Shown piece by piece: positions 10,207 to 20,474 of a stretch of DNA of 64,000 nt. Location: contig NZ_CP150919.1 in NCBI RefSeq assembly GCF_039909015.1, positions 968,501-1,032,500 of the forward strand. The letters run 5' to 3'. The notes under the pieces were generated by a model. That model ran no database searches. It had not been told where the DNA came from and saw nothing but the letters and a program-made list of their open reading frames with translations. Both the position numbers and the translations under genes were made by a program. The DNA comes from Pseudomonas grandcourensis (lineage in GTDB: Bacteria > Pseudomonadota > Gammaproteobacteria > Pseudomonadales > Pseudomonadaceae). Positions within the stretch are counted from its first letter, which is position 1. Each line of letters opens with the position of its first letter.

Positions 10207-13200
10207 ATGGACCGTCTGACACGCATTTTGGCCGCACTGACCCGCTGGGGTCTGGGCCTGTGCGCGTTGGTTTTGGTATTGATGGCCCTCTACGTCAGCC
10301 TTGGCCGAGAGCTGACGCCGTTAGTCGCCGAGTACCGTGCAGATATCGAAACCAAAGCCAGCGATGCCTTGGGCATGCCGTTGCAGATTGGCGAGCTCGA
10401 AGGCAACTGGAGTGGATTCGCCCCCATATTGATGGCCCGCGACGTGACGGTCGGCGAGGGCGCCAATGCCTTGCGCCTGGATCAGGTGCGCGCGGTGCCG
10501 GACCTTTGGGCCAGCCTGCTGGCCCGCCAGGTACGCATCGCTCATCTGGAGTTCAGCGGCCTGAAGATCAACCTCAAGCAAGCTGAGGACGGTCAATGGG
10601 TGCTGGAAGGTTTGCCGGTGCGGCAGGACCAGCCCGCCGATCCGGAACAACTGCTCAATCGCATGCAGATGCTCCAGCAACTGTCGGTGCTCGACAGCCA
10701 GGTGACCTTGCAGCCGTTTGGCCAGTCGCCGCTGACCCTGACGTACGTCGGTCTGAATCTGAAAACCGGGGCGTCACGGCAGCGACTTGACGCACGACTG
10801 ACCCTGCCTGACGGGCAACCGGTGGCCATGAGCCTGCGTACCCGTATTCGAGCCAGCGAATGGAAGGACGGTGAAGCCGAGGTCTACCTGAGCCTGCCGC
10901 AAAGCGACTGGTCGAAGTGGTTGCCCGAGCGAGCGACCCAAGAGTGGACTTTTTCCGAGATCAAGGCCGGCGGCGAGCTGTGGGCGACCTGGGGCAAAGG
11001 TACCTTGCAAAGCGCTGCAGTGCGCCTGAACGCGCCACAACTCAAGGGCGCTTACGGCGAGCGCAAGCCGATCCAGATCGATAACCTGGCGCTCAATGGC
11101 TACTTCCAGCGCAGTGCTAAAGGCGCGTCGGTGACTCTGGACTCCCTGGCAATGAACCTCGGCGAGACCCGCTGGGAGACGCATTTGCAGCTCACGCAAA
11201 GCGCCGCCACTGATAAAACCGAAGAGCTCTGGCACCTGCAAGCCGACCGGGTTGATCTCACTCCGCTGACCCCGCTGCTCAATGCGCTGGCGCCGTTGCC
11301 CGAAGGATTTGCCACGGTCGTTGAGCGGCTCAAGGTCACGGGTGGCCTGCGTAACGTGCTGGTCGATTTCCGCCCCAATGCCATCGACGACAGCAAGTTC
11401 GGGTTTGCCGCCAACCTCGACCAGGTAGGCTTCGACGCCTATCACGGCGCGCCGGCGGCGCGGAATGTCAGCGGCAGCATCAGCGGTGACCTGGGGCAAG
11501 GCGAACTGCGCATGGACAGCAAGGATTTCATGCTGCACCTGGACCCGATTTTCGCCAAGCCGTGGCAGTACATTCAGGCCAATGCGCGGCTGACCTGGAA
11601 ACTCGATAAAGAAAGTTTCACCCTGATTGCGCCGTATCTGAAAGTGCTGGGCGAGGAAGGCAAGATCGCCGGCGACTTCCTGATTCGCCTGCATTTCGAT
11701 CACACCCAGGAAGACTACATGGACCTGCGGGTCGGCATGGTGGACGGCGACGGTCGCTACACTGCCAAGTACTTGCCGACGGTCCTCAGCCCGGCGCTGG
11801 ACGAATGGCTGCGCACGGCGATTCTCAAAGGCGCGGTGGATCAAGGCTTCTTCCAGTATCAAGGTTCGCTCAGCCATGGTGCTGCGGACGTCGATCGCAG
11901 CATCAGCCTGTTCTTCAAGGTTCACGATGCCGAACTGGCCTTCCAGCCGGGCTGGCCCCATGTCAGCAAGGTCAGCGGTGATGTGTTTGTCGAAGACAGC
12001 GGCGTGCGGATTCTGGCCAGCGCGGGCCAGTTGCTCGATACGCAGGTCAACGATATCTACGTCAACATTCCCCATGTGCCGGCCGGACAGAACGTTCATT
12101 TGTTCCTCGATGGCGGATTTGCCGGCGGTTTGGGCGATGGCCTGAAAATCCTCCAGGAAGCGCCGATCGGCACCGGGCCAACCTTTGCCGGTTGGGAAGG
12201 CGAGGGTGACCTGCAAGGCAAGTTGAAGCTGGATATTCCTCTGGCAAAAGGCGAGGAACCGAAGATCCTCGTCGATTTCAAGACCGCCAAGGCACGTTTG
12301 AAACTGGCCGAACCTGCGCTGGAACTGACCCAGCTCAAAGGTGATTTCCGTTTCGACAGCGGCAAAGGCCTGAGCGGGCAAAACATCAGCGCACGGGCGT
12401 TCGACAAACCGGTCACCGCACAGATTTTTGCCGATGGCAGCCCGGGCAAGCTCAATACCCGGGTGGCCGCGTCAGGGCAGGTCGAGGTCAAGAAGCTGAC
12501 TGACTGGCTGAAGGTGACCCAGCCTCTGCCGGTGAGCGGCGTGATCCCGTATCAACTGCAACTGACCCTGGACGGCGCCGACAGCCAGTTGAGGGTCAAT
12601 TCCAGCCTCAAGGGCGTGGCCGTCGATTTGCCTGCACCGTTCGGCATGACTTCCGAAGAAGGGCGCGACACGACGTTCCGCATGACCTTGCAGGGCGACG
12701 AGCGGCGCTATTGGGCCAGCTACGGGGACCTGGCGAGTTTCACGTTCGCGGCCCCGGCCAGCAATTTCGCCGACGGTCGCGGGGACTTGTTCCTCGGTGG
12801 CGGCGAGGCCGTGTTGCCGGGCACCAAAGGCCTGCGGATACGGGGCGTGCTGTCGGAGCTGGACGTTGGCCCGTGGAAGGATCTGGTGGACAGATACGCC
12901 GGACAGGACCCCGGAGGCAGCGCCAAGCAATTGCTCAGCGGCGCGGATTTCAAGGTGGGCAAGCTCAGCGGTATCGGCACCACCCTCGATCAGGCTTCGA
13001 TCCAGGTAGCGCGCAAGCCTTCCGCCTGGGCGCTGCAACTGGACAGCCAGCAGATCAAGGGCAGTGCCAGTCTTCCCGATTCGAAGGCCACGCCAATCGC
13101 GATCAATCTGCAAACCGTGCGCCTGCCCGCACCGGACCCGACCGTGCTGGCCGATGAAAACTCGCCGGATCCGCTGGTGTCGGTGGACCCGACGAAAATC

Positions 13201-14010
13201 CCCGCGATGGATATCACCATCAATCAGCTATTCCAGGGGCAGGATCTGGTGGGGGGCTGGTCGCTGAAAATTCGTCCGACGCCCAAGGGCATCGTGTTCA
13301 ACTCCCTGGATTTGGGCCTCAAGGGCATGCTGTTGGTGGGCAGCGGCGGCTGGGAAGGCGTGCCGGGTGCCAGCAACAGCTGGTACAAGGGCCGTATCAG
13401 CGGCAAGAACCTCGCTGATGTGCTCAAGGGCTGGGGTTTTGCACCGAGCGTCACCAGCCAGGACTTCTATATGGATGTCGATGGCCGCTGGCCCGGCTCA
13501 CCGGCCTGGGTGGCGACCAAGCGTTTCTCCGGCTCGCTCGATGCGACGCTCAATCAGGGCCAGTTCGTCGAGGTTGAGGGCAGTGCCCAGGCGCTGCGGG
13601 TATTTGGCTTGCTCAACTTCAACTCCATCGGCCGACGCCTGCGCCTGGACTTCTCCGACCTGTTCGGTAAAGGCTTGAGCTATGACCGGGTCAAGGGACT
13701 GCTGGTTGGGACCAATGGCGTGTATGTCACCCGTGAGCCCATTCGGCTGACAGGCCCGTCGAGCACCATTGAACTCGACGGCACCCTGAACATGGTGGCC
13801 GATCAGATCGATGCGAAACTGATGGTGACCTTGCCGGTGACCAATAACCTGCCAATTGCCGCACTGATCGTCGGTGCACCGGCGGTCGGCGGGGCGCTGT
13901 TCCTGATCGACAAGCTGATCGGTGACCGCGTCTCCCGTTTCGCCAGTGTGAAGTACACCGTCCAGGGGCCGTGGAAAGAACCGAAAATCACCTTCGACAA
14001 GGCTTTTTGA
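10207..14010 (+). CDS. yhdP: AsmA-like inner-membrane protein YhdP
   Basis: A 1267-residue protein with one N-terminal membrane segment (about 12-32) and a long periplasmic part made of repeating beta-strands (DUF3971 and AsmA-like C-terminal region, with VPDLWASLLA and FxAxxLDQVGFDAYHGAP stretches). YhdP, TamB and YdbH are bridge-like proteins that move phospholipid from the inner to the outer membrane; the size fits. ATG 10207 has a GGGAG site nine bases upstream; a TTG extension at 10147 would add 20 poorly supported residues. It follows rng by 75 bases, the usual neighbourhood. Confidence 0.93.
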   Translation: MDRLTRILAALTRWGLGLCALVLVLMALYVSLGRELTPLVAEYRADIETKASDALGMPLQIGELEGNWSGFAPILMARDVTVGEGANALRLDQVRAVPDLWASLLARQVRIAHLEFSGLKINLKQAEDGQWVLEGLPVRQDQPADPEQLLNRMQMLQQLSVLDSQVTLQPFGQSPLTLTYVGLNLKTGASRQRLDARLTLPDGQPVAMSLRTRIRASEWKDGEAEVYLSLPQSDWSKWLPERATQEWTFSEIKAGGELWATWGKGTLQSAAVRLNAPQLKGAYGERKPIQIDNLALNGYFQRSAKGASVTLDSLAMNLGETRWETHLQLTQSAATDKTEELWHLQADRVDLTPLTPLLNALAPLPEGFATVVERLKVTGGLRNVLVDFRPNAIDDSKFGFAANLDQVGFDAYHGAPAARNVSGSISGDLGQGELRMDSKDFMLHLDPIFAKPWQYIQANARLTWKLDKESFTLIAPYLKVLGEEGKIAGDFLIRLHFDHTQEDYMDLRVGMVDGDGRYTAKYLPTVLSPALDEWLRTAILKGAVDQGFFQYQGSLSHGAADVDRSISLFFKVHDAELAFQPGWPHVSKVSGDVFVEDSGVRILASAGQLLDTQVNDIYVNIPHVPAGQNVHLFLDGGFAGGLGDGLKILQEAPIGTGPTFAGWEGEGDLQGKLKLDIPLAKGEEPKILVDFKTAKARLKLAEPALELTQLKGDFRFDSGKGLSGQNISARAFDKPVTAQIFADGSPGKLNTRVAASGQVEVKKLTDWLKVTQPLPVSGVIPYQLQLTLDGADSQLRVNSSLKGVAVDLPAPFGMTSEEGRDTTFRMTLQGDERRYWASYGDLASFTFAAPASNFADGRGDLFLGGGEAVLPGTKGLRIRGVLSELDVGPWKDLVDRYAGQDPGGSAKQLLSGADFKVGKLSGIGTTLDQASIQVARKPSAWALQLDSQQIKGSASLPDSKATPIAINLQTVRLPAPDPTVLADENSPDPLVSVDPTKIPAMDITINQLFQGQDLVGGWSLKIRPTPKGIVFNSLDLGLKGMLLVGSGGWEGVPGASNSWYKGRISGKNLADVLKGWGFAPSVTSQDFYMDVDGRWPGSPAWVATKRFSGSLDATLNQGQFVEVEGSAQALRVFGLLNFNSIGRRLRLDFSDLFGKGLSYDRVKGLLVGTNGVYVTREPIRLTGPSSTIELDGTLNMVADQIDAKLMVTLPVTNNLPIAALIVGAPAVGGALFLIDKLIGDRVSRFASVKYTVQGPWKEPKITFDKAF

Positions 14011-14079
14011 GATCCTTTTGAAAAGGCACTCGGCAAGCCTATGGAGTAGCATGGCCGCATACGATTCCAGGAGTGCGCC

Positions 14080-14934
14080 ATGTCTGTAGCGGTGATTCAA
14101 ATGGTCAGCCAGAGCGATGTGCCGGCCAATCTGGCCCAGGCCCGTCGGCTGCTCGAGCAAGCGGCCGCCGGTGGCGCGAAGCTCGCGGTATTGCCGGAAA
14201 ACTTCGCCGCCATGGGCCGGCGCGACATTGCCGACATCGGGCGCGCCGAAGCACTGGGCGAAGGCCCGATCCTGCCCTGGTTGAAACAGACCGCACGCGA
14301 CCTCAAGTTATGGATTGTGGCCGGCACGTTGCCGTTGCCGCCGGTGGATCAGCCGACGGCGAAAGTGCATGCCTGTTCGTTGCTGGTCGATGACCAGGGC
14401 GAAACGGTGGCGCGCTACGACAAGCTGCACCTGTTCGACGTCGACGTGGCCGACAATCGTGGCCGTTATCGTGAATCCGATGACTATGCTTATGGCAGCG
14501 GGGTGGTCGTGGCGGACACGCCTGTCGGCCGGGTTGGCCTGACGGTCTGCTATGACCTGCGCTTTCCCGAGCTGTACAGCGAATTGCGTGCGGCCGGCGC
14601 CGAACTGATTACCGCCCCTTCGGCCTTTACAGCGGTAACCGGCGCGGCGCATTGGGATGTGCTGATTCGTGCGCGAGCCATAGAGACGCAATGTTACGTG
14701 CTCGCGGCTGCCCAGGGTGGTACGCATCCGGGGCCGCGGGAAACTTTCGGTCATGCTGCCATCGTCGACCCGTGGGGGCGTGTGCTGGCACAACAGGATC
14801 AAGGCGAGGCCGTGCTGCTGGCCGAACGCGACAGCAGTGAACAGGCGTCCATCCGGGCGCGGATGCCGGTGTCCAGTCACCGGCGCTTTTTCTCGCAGGG
14901 CGCCCAGCGACCTGCATCAGAACGACGAATTTAA
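14080..14934 (+). CDS. Nitrilase-superfamily amidase (Nit1/NitB, deaminated glutathione amidase-like)
   Basis: A 284-residue carbon-nitrogen hydrolase with the Glu-Lys-Cys triad visible as Glu40 (VLPEN), Lys115 (YDKLHLFDVD) and Cys157 (LTVCYDLRFPE). YDKLHLFDVD and the RESDDYAYG stretch are characteristic of the Nit1 branch, whose studied members hydrolyse deaminated glutathione, a repair of a transaminase side reaction. The gene lies between yhdP and tldD, 12 bases before tldD, so it is probably co-transcribed with it. The substrate is inferred from subfamily, not shown here. Confidence 0.85.
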   Translation: MSVAVIQMVSQSDVPANLAQARRLLEQAAAGGAKLAVLPENFAAMGRRDIADIGRAEALGEGPILPWLKQTARDLKLWIVAGTLPLPPVDQPTAKVHACSLLVDDQGETVARYDKLHLFDVDVADNRGRYRESDDYAYGSGVVVADTPVGRVGLTVCYDLRFPELYSELRAAGAELITAPSAFTAVTGAAHWDVLIRARAIETQCYVLAAAQGGTHPGPRETFGHAAIVDPWGRVLAQQDQGEAVLLAERDSSEQASIRARMPVSSHRRFFSQGAQRPASERRI

Positions 14935-14946
14935 GGCGTAAAGCAT

Positions 14947-16389
14947 ATGAGCGAGTTGTTGTCCTCAGTCAGTGAACACCTGCTGGCGCCCGGTGGCGTC
15001 ACGATCGAGAGCCTGCAAGGCGTGCTCGGCGATCTGGCCGGGCCGGGCATCGATGCGGCCGACCTGTATTTCCAGGGGCAGATCTCCGAGTCCTGGGCGC
15101 TGGAAGACGGCATCGTCAAGGAAGGCAGCTTCAACCTTGACCAAGGCGTGGGCGTGCGTGCGCAATCGGGCGAAAAAACCGGTTTTGCCTACAGCAATGC
15201 CATCACCCTGGAAGCGTTGGGTGCCGCCGCCCGTGCTGCCCGTTCGATTTCCCGCGCCGGGCAGAACGGCAAGGTGCAGGCGTTCACTACGCAAGATGTC
15301 GCGCAGTTGTACGGGCCGGACAATCCGCTGGAAGTGCTGACCCGCGCCGAGAAAGTCGATTTGCTCAAGCGAGTCGATGCTGCGACCCGTGCCCTCGACC
15401 CGCGCATCCAGCAAGTCACCGTGAGCATGGCCGGTGTCTGGGAACGGATTCTGGTGGCTTCCACCGACGGCGGTCTGGCGGCGGATGTGCGGCCGCTGGT
15501 GCGTTTCAACGTCAGCGTGATCGTCGAGCAGAACGGCCGCCGCGAGCGCGGCGGTCATGGCGGTGGCGGTCGCACCGATTACCGTTATTTCCTCGGCGAA
15601 GACCGCGCCATGGGCTATGCCCGTGAAGCGTTGCGCCAGGCGCTGGTCAACCTCGAAGCCATTCCTGCACCGGCCGGTACCTTGCCGGTAGTGCTCGGTT
15701 CCGGCTGGTCGGGCGTGCTGTTGCACGAAGCCGTCGGTCATGGTCTGGAAGGCGACTTCAACCGCAAGGGCAGTTCGGCTTATAGCGGGCGCATGGGCGA
15801 GATGGTTGCGTCGAAGCTGTGCACCATTGTCGATGACGGCACCTTGGCCGGTCGTCGTGGCTCGTTGAGCGTCGACGACGAAGGTACGCCGACCGAGTGC
15901 ACCACGCTGATCGAAAACGGCGTACTCAAAGGCTACATGCAGGACAAGCTCAACGCTCGCCTGATGGGCGTGGCACGCACTGGTAATGGCCGTCGCGAAT
16001 CCTACGCGCACCTGCCGATGCCGCGCATGACCAACACTTACATGCTCGCCGGCGAAAGCGATCCGGCGGAGATCATCGCCTCGGTGAAACGCGGCATCTA
16101 TTGCGCCAACCTCGGTGGCGGTCAGGTGGACATCACCAGCGGCAAGTTCGTGTTCTCCACCAGCGAGGCCTACTTGATCGAGGACGGCAAGATCACCGCT
16201 CCAGTCAAGGGCGCGACCCTGATCGGCAACGGGCCGGAAGCCATGAGCAAGGTGTCGATGGTCGGTAATGATCTGTCGCTGGACAGCGGCGTGGGCACGT
16301 GTGGCAAGGATGGGCAGTCGGTGCCGGTGGGTGTCGGCCAGCCAACGCTGAAGATTGATGCGATCACCGTGGGTGGCACGGGCTCGTAA
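14947..16389 (+). CDS. tldD: Metalloprotease TldD
   Basis: A 480-residue TldD subunit. The zinc-binding HEAVGH motif is at residues 260-265 ([13 protein letters not shown]), with the glycine-rich C-terminal PmbA_TldD fold. TldD and PmbA (TldE) form a heterodimeric protease that unfolds and degrades small peptides; it removes the microcin B17 leader and helps degrade CcdA. The partner pmbA is 680 bases downstream, separated by the oppositely oriented darP, an arrangement known in pseudomonads. Confidence 0.97.
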   Translation: MSELLSSVSEHLLAPGGVTIESLQGVLGDLAGPGIDAADLYFQGQISESWALEDGIVKEGSFNLDQGVGVRAQSGEKTGFAYSNAITLEALGAAARAARSISRAGQNGKVQAFTTQDVAQLYGPDNPLEVLTRAEKVDLLKRVDAATRALDPRIQQVTVSMAGVWERILVASTDGGLAADVRPLVRFNVSVIVEQNGRRERGGHGGGGRTDYRYFLGEDRAMGYAREALRQALVNLEAIPAPAGTLPVVLGSGWSGVLLHEAVGHGLEGDFNRKGSSAYSGRMGEMVASKLCTIVDDGTLAGRRGSLSVDDEGTPTECTTLIENGVLKGYMQDKLNARLMGVARTGNGRRESYAHLPMPRMTNTYMLAGESDPAEIIASVKRGIYCANLGGGQVDITSGKFVFSTSEAYLIEDGKITAPVKGATLIGNGPEAMSKVSMVGNDLSLDSGVGTCGKDGQSVPVGVGQPTLKIDAITVGGTGS

Positions 16390-16402
16390 GAGGTGAGGCT
16401 GC

Positions 16403-16427
16403 GGGTGAGCTGCGAGGCAGCTCACCC
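16403..16427. terminator. Bidirectional terminator between tldD and darP
   Basis: GGGTGAGCTG and CAGCTCACCC make a perfect 10-bp stem with a 5-base loop, in the 48-base gap between the convergent tldD and darP genes. There is no long T-tract. Confidence 0.6.
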
Positions 16428-16437
16428 GATTCGAGAA

Positions 16438-16962
16438 TTAACGCAGACCGCGTTGAGTCTCGTCCAGCTCACGGATGTACTTGAAGATTTTACGGCTGGA
16501 AGCAGGAGGCTTGTTTTGCGCAAGCTCATGCTGGGCCTGACGGATCAGGGAACGCAATTGCTGGCGGTCCGCGTCCGGGTAGTCGACGACGAATTTTTCC
16601 AGAACGGCATCGTCGCCGGCGATCAGACGATCGCGCCAGCGCTCCAGGTTATGGAAGCGTTCGTTGTATTGGCGGGTGGAGGCATCGAGTTGATCGAGCA
16701 GAACCAGAATGGCGGCAGTGTCCTGATCGCGCATCAGTTTGCCGATGAACTGAAGATGCCGTTTACGCGCGATGTTCGCGGTGTGCTTGGGCGCATCGGC
16801 CAGAGCCCGACGCATTCCGTCGGTCAAGGGCAGTTTTGCCAGCAAGTCAGGCTTGAGTGTTGTAAGGCGCTCGCCAAGGTCAACCAGAGCATGCAGCTCG
16901 CGTTTGACCTGGGATTTGCTTTTTTCTCCCGTATCGAGGGAGTCGTCGTAAGAATCAACCAT
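16438..16962 (-). CDS. darP: Dual-action ribosomal maturation protein DarP (YjgA, DUF615)
   Basis: A 174-residue helical, highly charged protein of the DUF615 family, starting [20 protein letters not shown]. DarP binds late 50S precursors near the peptidyl-transferase centre and promotes its final folding. The body ([43 protein letters not shown]) matches the family throughout. It is encoded opposite to tldD and pmbA and lies between them. The start is set by the conserved N-terminus; the frame stays open upstream but that part is the antisense of pmbA. Confidence 0.95.
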   Translation of the reverse strand: MVDSYDDSLDTGEKSKSQVKRELHALVDLGERLTTLKPDLLAKLPLTDGMRRALADAPKHTANIARKRHLQFIGKLMRDQDTAAILVLLDQLDASTRQYNERFHNLERWRDRLIAGDDAVLEKFVVDYPDADRQQLRSLIRQAQHELAQNKPPASSRKIFKYIRELDETQRGLR

Positions 16963-17070
16963 GGTGGCCGTCCGCAAAGAAACGCCGCCATGATAACCAG
17001 TCGGGGGCCGCTTGTCCGGCCCGGTCGCTCGATGACCGTTACCGAAAGCAGAATTTGAGTGGAGAACAGC

Positions 17071-18417
17071 ATGAGTGCAGTTGAAAGCGTCGGCCCACAA
17101 GCGTTGCCGGCACTGCAGGAACAAGTCGAGCAGATCATCGCTGAAGCCAAACGCCAGGGGGCCAGTGCCTGTGAAGTGGCGGTGTCGCTGGAGCAGGGTT
17201 TGTCGACTTCGGTGCGCCAGCGTGAGGTCGAAACCGTTGAATTCAACCGCGACCAGGGTTTTGGCATCACCTTGTACGTCGGTCAGCGCAAAGGCTCGGC
17301 CAGCACTTCGGCCAGCGGTCCTGATGCGATTCGCGAAACCGTCGCCGCTGCACTGGCCATCGCCAAACACACTTCGGAAGATGAAGCCTCGGGCCTGGCG
17401 GATGCCGCGCTGATGGCCAGGGACCTGCAGGATTTCGATCTTTTCCACGAATGGGACATCACCCCGGAACAGGCCATCGAAAAAGCCTTGCTCTGTGAAG
17501 CGGCGGCCTTCGATGCCGATACGCGGATCAAAAACGCCGACGGCACGACCCTCAGCACCCACCAAGGCTGCCGCGTTTATGGCAATAGCCACGGGTTCAT
17601 CGGCGGTTACGCATCGACTCGCCACAGCCTGAGCTGCGTGATGATCGCCGAGGCCGATGGTCAGATGCAGCGCGATTACTGGTACGACGTGAACCGCCAG
17701 GGCAACTTGCTGGCCGACCCGGTGAGCATCGGTCAGCGGGCTGCGCAACGGGCGGCGAGCCGTCTGGGCGCGCGTCCGGTGCCGACTTGTGAGGTGCCGG
17801 TGTTGTTTTCCGCAGAATTGGCTGGGGGGCTGTTCGGCAGTTTCCTGTCGGCGATTTCCGGCGGCAGCCTGTATCGCAAGTCTTCGTTCCTTGAGGGCAC
17901 ACTCGGGCAGAAGCTGTTTCCGGAGTGGCTGACCATCGACGAGCGTCCGCATCTGATGCGCGCCATGGGCAGCGCAGCGTTCGACGGTGACGGTTTGGCA
18001 ACCTACGCCAAACCGTTCGTCGAAAAGGGCGAGTTGGTGTCGTACATCCTCGGTACCTATTCCGGGCGCAAGCTCGGCATGCCGAGCACGGCCAACGCCG
18101 GCGGCGTGCACAACCTGTTCGTTACCCATGGCGACGAAGACCAGGCTGCCTTGCTGCGGCGCATGGGACGCGGGCTGTTGGTCACCGAGTTGATGGGCCA
18201 GGGCCTGAACATGGTGACCGGCGATTACTCCCGTGGCGCAGCGGGTTATTGGGTCGAGAACGGCGAAATCCAGTTTGCAGTCCAGGAAGTGACCATCGCC
18301 GGCAACATGCGCGACATGTTCAAACAGATCGTTGCAGTGGGTAATGACCTTGAGCTGCGCAGCAACATTCGCACAGGTTCCGTGCTGATCGAGCGGATGA
18401 CGGTGGCAGGCAGCTAA
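17071..18417 (+). CDS. pmbA: Metalloprotease PmbA (TldE)
   Basis: A 448-residue PmbA, the partner of TldD. It has the same fold but lacks the HExxxH zinc motif, as expected for this subunit. Conserved stretches include [16 protein letters not shown] near residue 60 and the C-terminal [12 protein letters not shown] and [14 protein letters not shown]. The chosen start [13 protein letters not shown] has a GGAG site; a GTG four codons upstream is less likely. It is transcribed away from darP and ends at a strong terminator. Confidence 0.96.
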   Translation: MSAVESVGPQALPALQEQVEQIIAEAKRQGASACEVAVSLEQGLSTSVRQREVETVEFNRDQGFGITLYVGQRKGSASTSASGPDAIRETVAAALAIAKHTSEDEASGLADAALMARDLQDFDLFHEWDITPEQAIEKALLCEAAAFDADTRIKNADGTTLSTHQGCRVYGNSHGFIGGYASTRHSLSCVMIAEADGQMQRDYWYDVNRQGNLLADPVSIGQRAAQRAASRLGARPVPTCEVPVLFSAELAGGLFGSFLSAISGGSLYRKSSFLEGTLGQKLFPEWLTIDERPHLMRAMGSAAFDGDGLATYAKPFVEKGELVSYILGTYSGRKLGMPSTANAGGVHNLFVTHGDEDQAALLRRMGRGLLVTELMGQGLNMVTGDYSRGAAGYWVENGEIQFAVQEVTIAGNMRDMFKQIVAVGNDLELRSNIRTGSVLIERMTVAGS

Positions 18418-18433
18418 GCCTCGGCCGTTGTAC

Positions 18434-18472
18434 AAAAAGGCGCGCCACCCATTGGGTGGCGCGCCTTTTTTT
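18434..18472 (+). terminator. Intrinsic terminator after pmbA
   Basis: GGCGCGCCACCC and GGGTGGCGCGCC form a 12-bp stem flanked by AAAAA and TTTTTTT, so it can stop transcription in both directions. Confidence 0.9.
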
Positions 18473-18493
18473 ATTGGCTGCACCGCCAATCCC

Positions 18494-18582
18494 TGTAGGA
18501 GCGAGCCTGCTCGCGAAGCGGAGTGTCAGGCAACATTGATGCTGAGAGTGATGATGCGATCGCGAGCAGGCTCACTCCTACA
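18494..18582. repeat. REP pair (REPIN-like inverted arrangement)
   Basis: TGTAGGAGCGAGCCTGCTCG at the left and CGAGCAGGCTCACTCCTACA at the right are inverted copies of the common pseudomonad REP, about 45 bases apart. It lies between pmbA and fagA. Confidence 0.85.
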
Positions 18583-18615
18583 ATGGGCTCGGTGTATCTT
18601 TCCACGCTTGTTTTG

Positions 18616-18650
18616 TTTCTCATTATCATTTAATAATAAATCTCATTATC
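18616..18650 (+). promoter_or_regulatory. Fur-box-like sequence upstream of fagA
   Basis: CTCATTATCATTTAATAAT followed by AAATCTCATTATC contains repeated ATTATC/CATTAT units like the Fur consensus GATAATGATAATCATTATC. It ends 17 bases before the fagA ATG. In P. aeruginosa the equivalent operon is known to be repressed by iron through Fur. The site here is read by eye only. Confidence 0.7.
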
Positions 18651-18666
18651 GAATGAGCCCCGGATC

Positions 18667-19074
18667 ATGAGTTCTGCCTTGCACGAGCAGCCTTACCTCG
18701 AAAGCTGGCGCTGGATGAGTCGCCAGATCCGTTGCGCGATGTGCCCCGACGAACCGCGTCTGATCGACCACTACCTGGCTGAAGGCCGGTACCTGGCGGC
18801 TTGCACGACCATCTCACCCTGGACCGTCGCCGAAACTTCCTTCCGTTTGTTGCTCGACACCGCTGCCGATGTCGCGCTGCCGTGGCACTGGCGCACTTAC
18901 TGTCTCGACCAGGCCTGGCGCCCGCTGCGCGAACTGGAACGTCTTTCGTTATGCAAATGCCGCCTCAAGCGCTGGCAGAGCTACACCTGGCAACTCGCGA
19001 CCTGTGAGTTGCAGCCGTCGATTCCTTTAAATGAACTGGTGCAAGGATTTACAGATGACCAAGACACGTATTGA
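18667..19074 (+). CDS. fagA: Fur-associated small protein FagA
   Basis: A 135-residue protein of the FagA family, named for its place as first gene of the Fur-regulated fagA-fumC-orfX-sodA operon of P. aeruginosa. It is rich in Trp, Cys, Leu and Arg (a CAMCPDEP stretch near residues 23-30 and CKCRLKRWQ near 95-103); no catalytic motif is recognised and its function is unknown. It begins 17 bases after a Fur-box-like sequence and its end overlaps the fumC start by 20 bases, so the two are translated together. Confidence 0.88.
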   Translation: MSSALHEQPYLESWRWMSRQIRCAMCPDEPRLIDHYLAEGRYLAACTTISPWTVAETSFRLLLDTAADVALPWHWRTYCLDQAWRPLRELERLSLCKCRLKRWQSYTWQLATCELQPSIPLNELVQGFTDDQDTY

Positions 19075-20431
19075 GCGCGACAGCATGGGCGAGCTTCAGG
19101 TCCCGGAAGACGCCCTCTACGGCGCACAGACCCAGCGTGCAGTGGATAACTTCCCGATCAGCGGTAAACCGATGCCGGTTCAGTTCATCCGCGCGCTGAT
19201 CCTGGCCAAGGCAGCGGCCGCCCGCGCCAACGTCGAGCTCAAGCAGATCAGCGAAGCTCAGGGCAAAGCTATCGTCGACGCGGCCCAAGGCTTGCTCGAA
19301 GGCGATTTCATGCAGCATTTCCCGGTGGATATCTTTCAGACCGGTTCCGGTACCAGCTCCAACATGAACGCCAACGAAGTGATTGCCACGCTGGCCAGCC
19401 GCTTGCTCGGCGAGGTGGTGAACCCCAACGATCACGTCAACTGCGGGCAGAGCAGCAACGACATCATCCCGACCACCATTCACGTCAGCGCAGCACTGGC
19501 GCTCCATGAACAACTGCTGCCGGCACTGAAGCATCTGGTGCAGGTCATCGAGCGCAAGGCCGAGCAGGTCCATCATCACGTCAAGACCGGGCGCACGCAC
19601 CTGATGGACGCCATGCCGGTGCGCATGAGCCAGGTGCTCAACGGTTGGGCGCAGCAACTCAAGGCCAATATCGGCCATTTGCAAAACTTGCAGCCAAGCC
19701 TGCGATCCCTGGCCCAGGGCGGTACGGCGGTGGGCACGGGTGTCAACGCCCACCCCGAGTTCGCGGCGCGTTTCAGCCGGCAGCTCAGCAAACTGACCCG
19801 GATTGAGTTCCAGCCAGGCAAGGACCTGTTCGCGCTGATCGGCTCCCAGGACACTGCCGTTGCAGTCTCCGGACAGCTAAAGGCCACCGCCGTGTCGCTG
19901 ATGAAAATCGCCAACGACCTGCGCTGGATGAACTCCGGCCCGCTGGCCGGTCTTGGCGAGATCGAACTGGAAGCCTTGCAGCCGGGTTCTTCGATCATGC
20001 CGGGCAAGGTCAATCCGGTCATTCCCGAGGCCACGGCGATGGTCGCGGCTCAGGTCATCGGCAACGACAGCGTGATCACCATCGCCGGTCAGTCGGGCAA
20101 CTTTGAACTGAACGTGATGCTGCCGATCATCGCCCAGAACCTGCTGAGCAGCATCGAGTTGCTGGCCAATTCCAGCCGTCTGCTGGCAGACAAGGCCATC
20201 GCCAGCTTCAAGGTCAACGAAGGCCGGATCAAGGAAGCGCTGTCACGCAATCCGATTCTGGTCACCGCGCTCAACCCGATCATCGGTTACCAGAAAGCTG
20301 CCGAGATTGCCAAAAAGGCCTATCAGCAAGGCCTGCCAGTGATTGACGTCGCGTTGGAACACACCGACCTGTCGCGCAGCCAGCTGGAAGAATTGCTCAA
20401 CCCGGAAAAACTCACTGCGGGCGGCGTGTAA
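19055..20431 (+). CDS. fumC: Class II fumarate hydratase FumC (iron-independent)
   Basis: A 458-residue fumarase of the aspartase/fumarase superfamily, interconverting fumarate and malate without an Fe-S cluster. The signature [11 protein letters not shown] is present, as are [14 protein letters not shown] and [15 protein letters not shown] 19055 has an AAGGA binding site and overlaps the end of fagA. Its place behind a Fur box fits an iron-sparing role: under iron limitation it replaces the Fe-S fumarase, and the adjacent sodA likewise replaces the iron superoxide dismutase. Confidence 0.97.
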   Translation: MTKTRIERDSMGELQVPEDALYGAQTQRAVDNFPISGKPMPVQFIRALILAKAAAARANVELKQISEAQGKAIVDAAQGLLEGDFMQHFPVDIFQTGSGTSSNMNANEVIATLASRLLGEVVNPNDHVNCGQSSNDIIPTTIHVSAALALHEQLLPALKHLVQVIERKAEQVHHHVKTGRTHLMDAMPVRMSQVLNGWAQQLKANIGHLQNLQPSLRSLAQGGTAVGTGVNAHPEFAARFSRQLSKLTRIEFQPGKDLFALIGSQDTAVAVSGQLKATAVSLMKIANDLRWMNSGPLAGLGEIELEALQPGSSIMPGKVNPVIPEATAMVAAQVIGNDSVITIAGQSGNFELNVMLPIIAQNLLSSIELLANSSRLLADKAIASFKVNEGRIKEALSRNPILVTALNPIIGYQKAAEIAKKAYQQGLPVIDVALEHTDLSRSQLEELLNPEKLTAGGV

Positions 20432-20474
20432 GCCCCGTTACCGCTTTGGAGGCGCACCATGGAGTCCATTGAAC

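Noticed and set aside
16963..18489. Very long minus-strand open frame continuing upstream of darP
   Set aside because: It is antisense to pmbA and has no similarity to DUF615; the conserved DarP start is at 16962.
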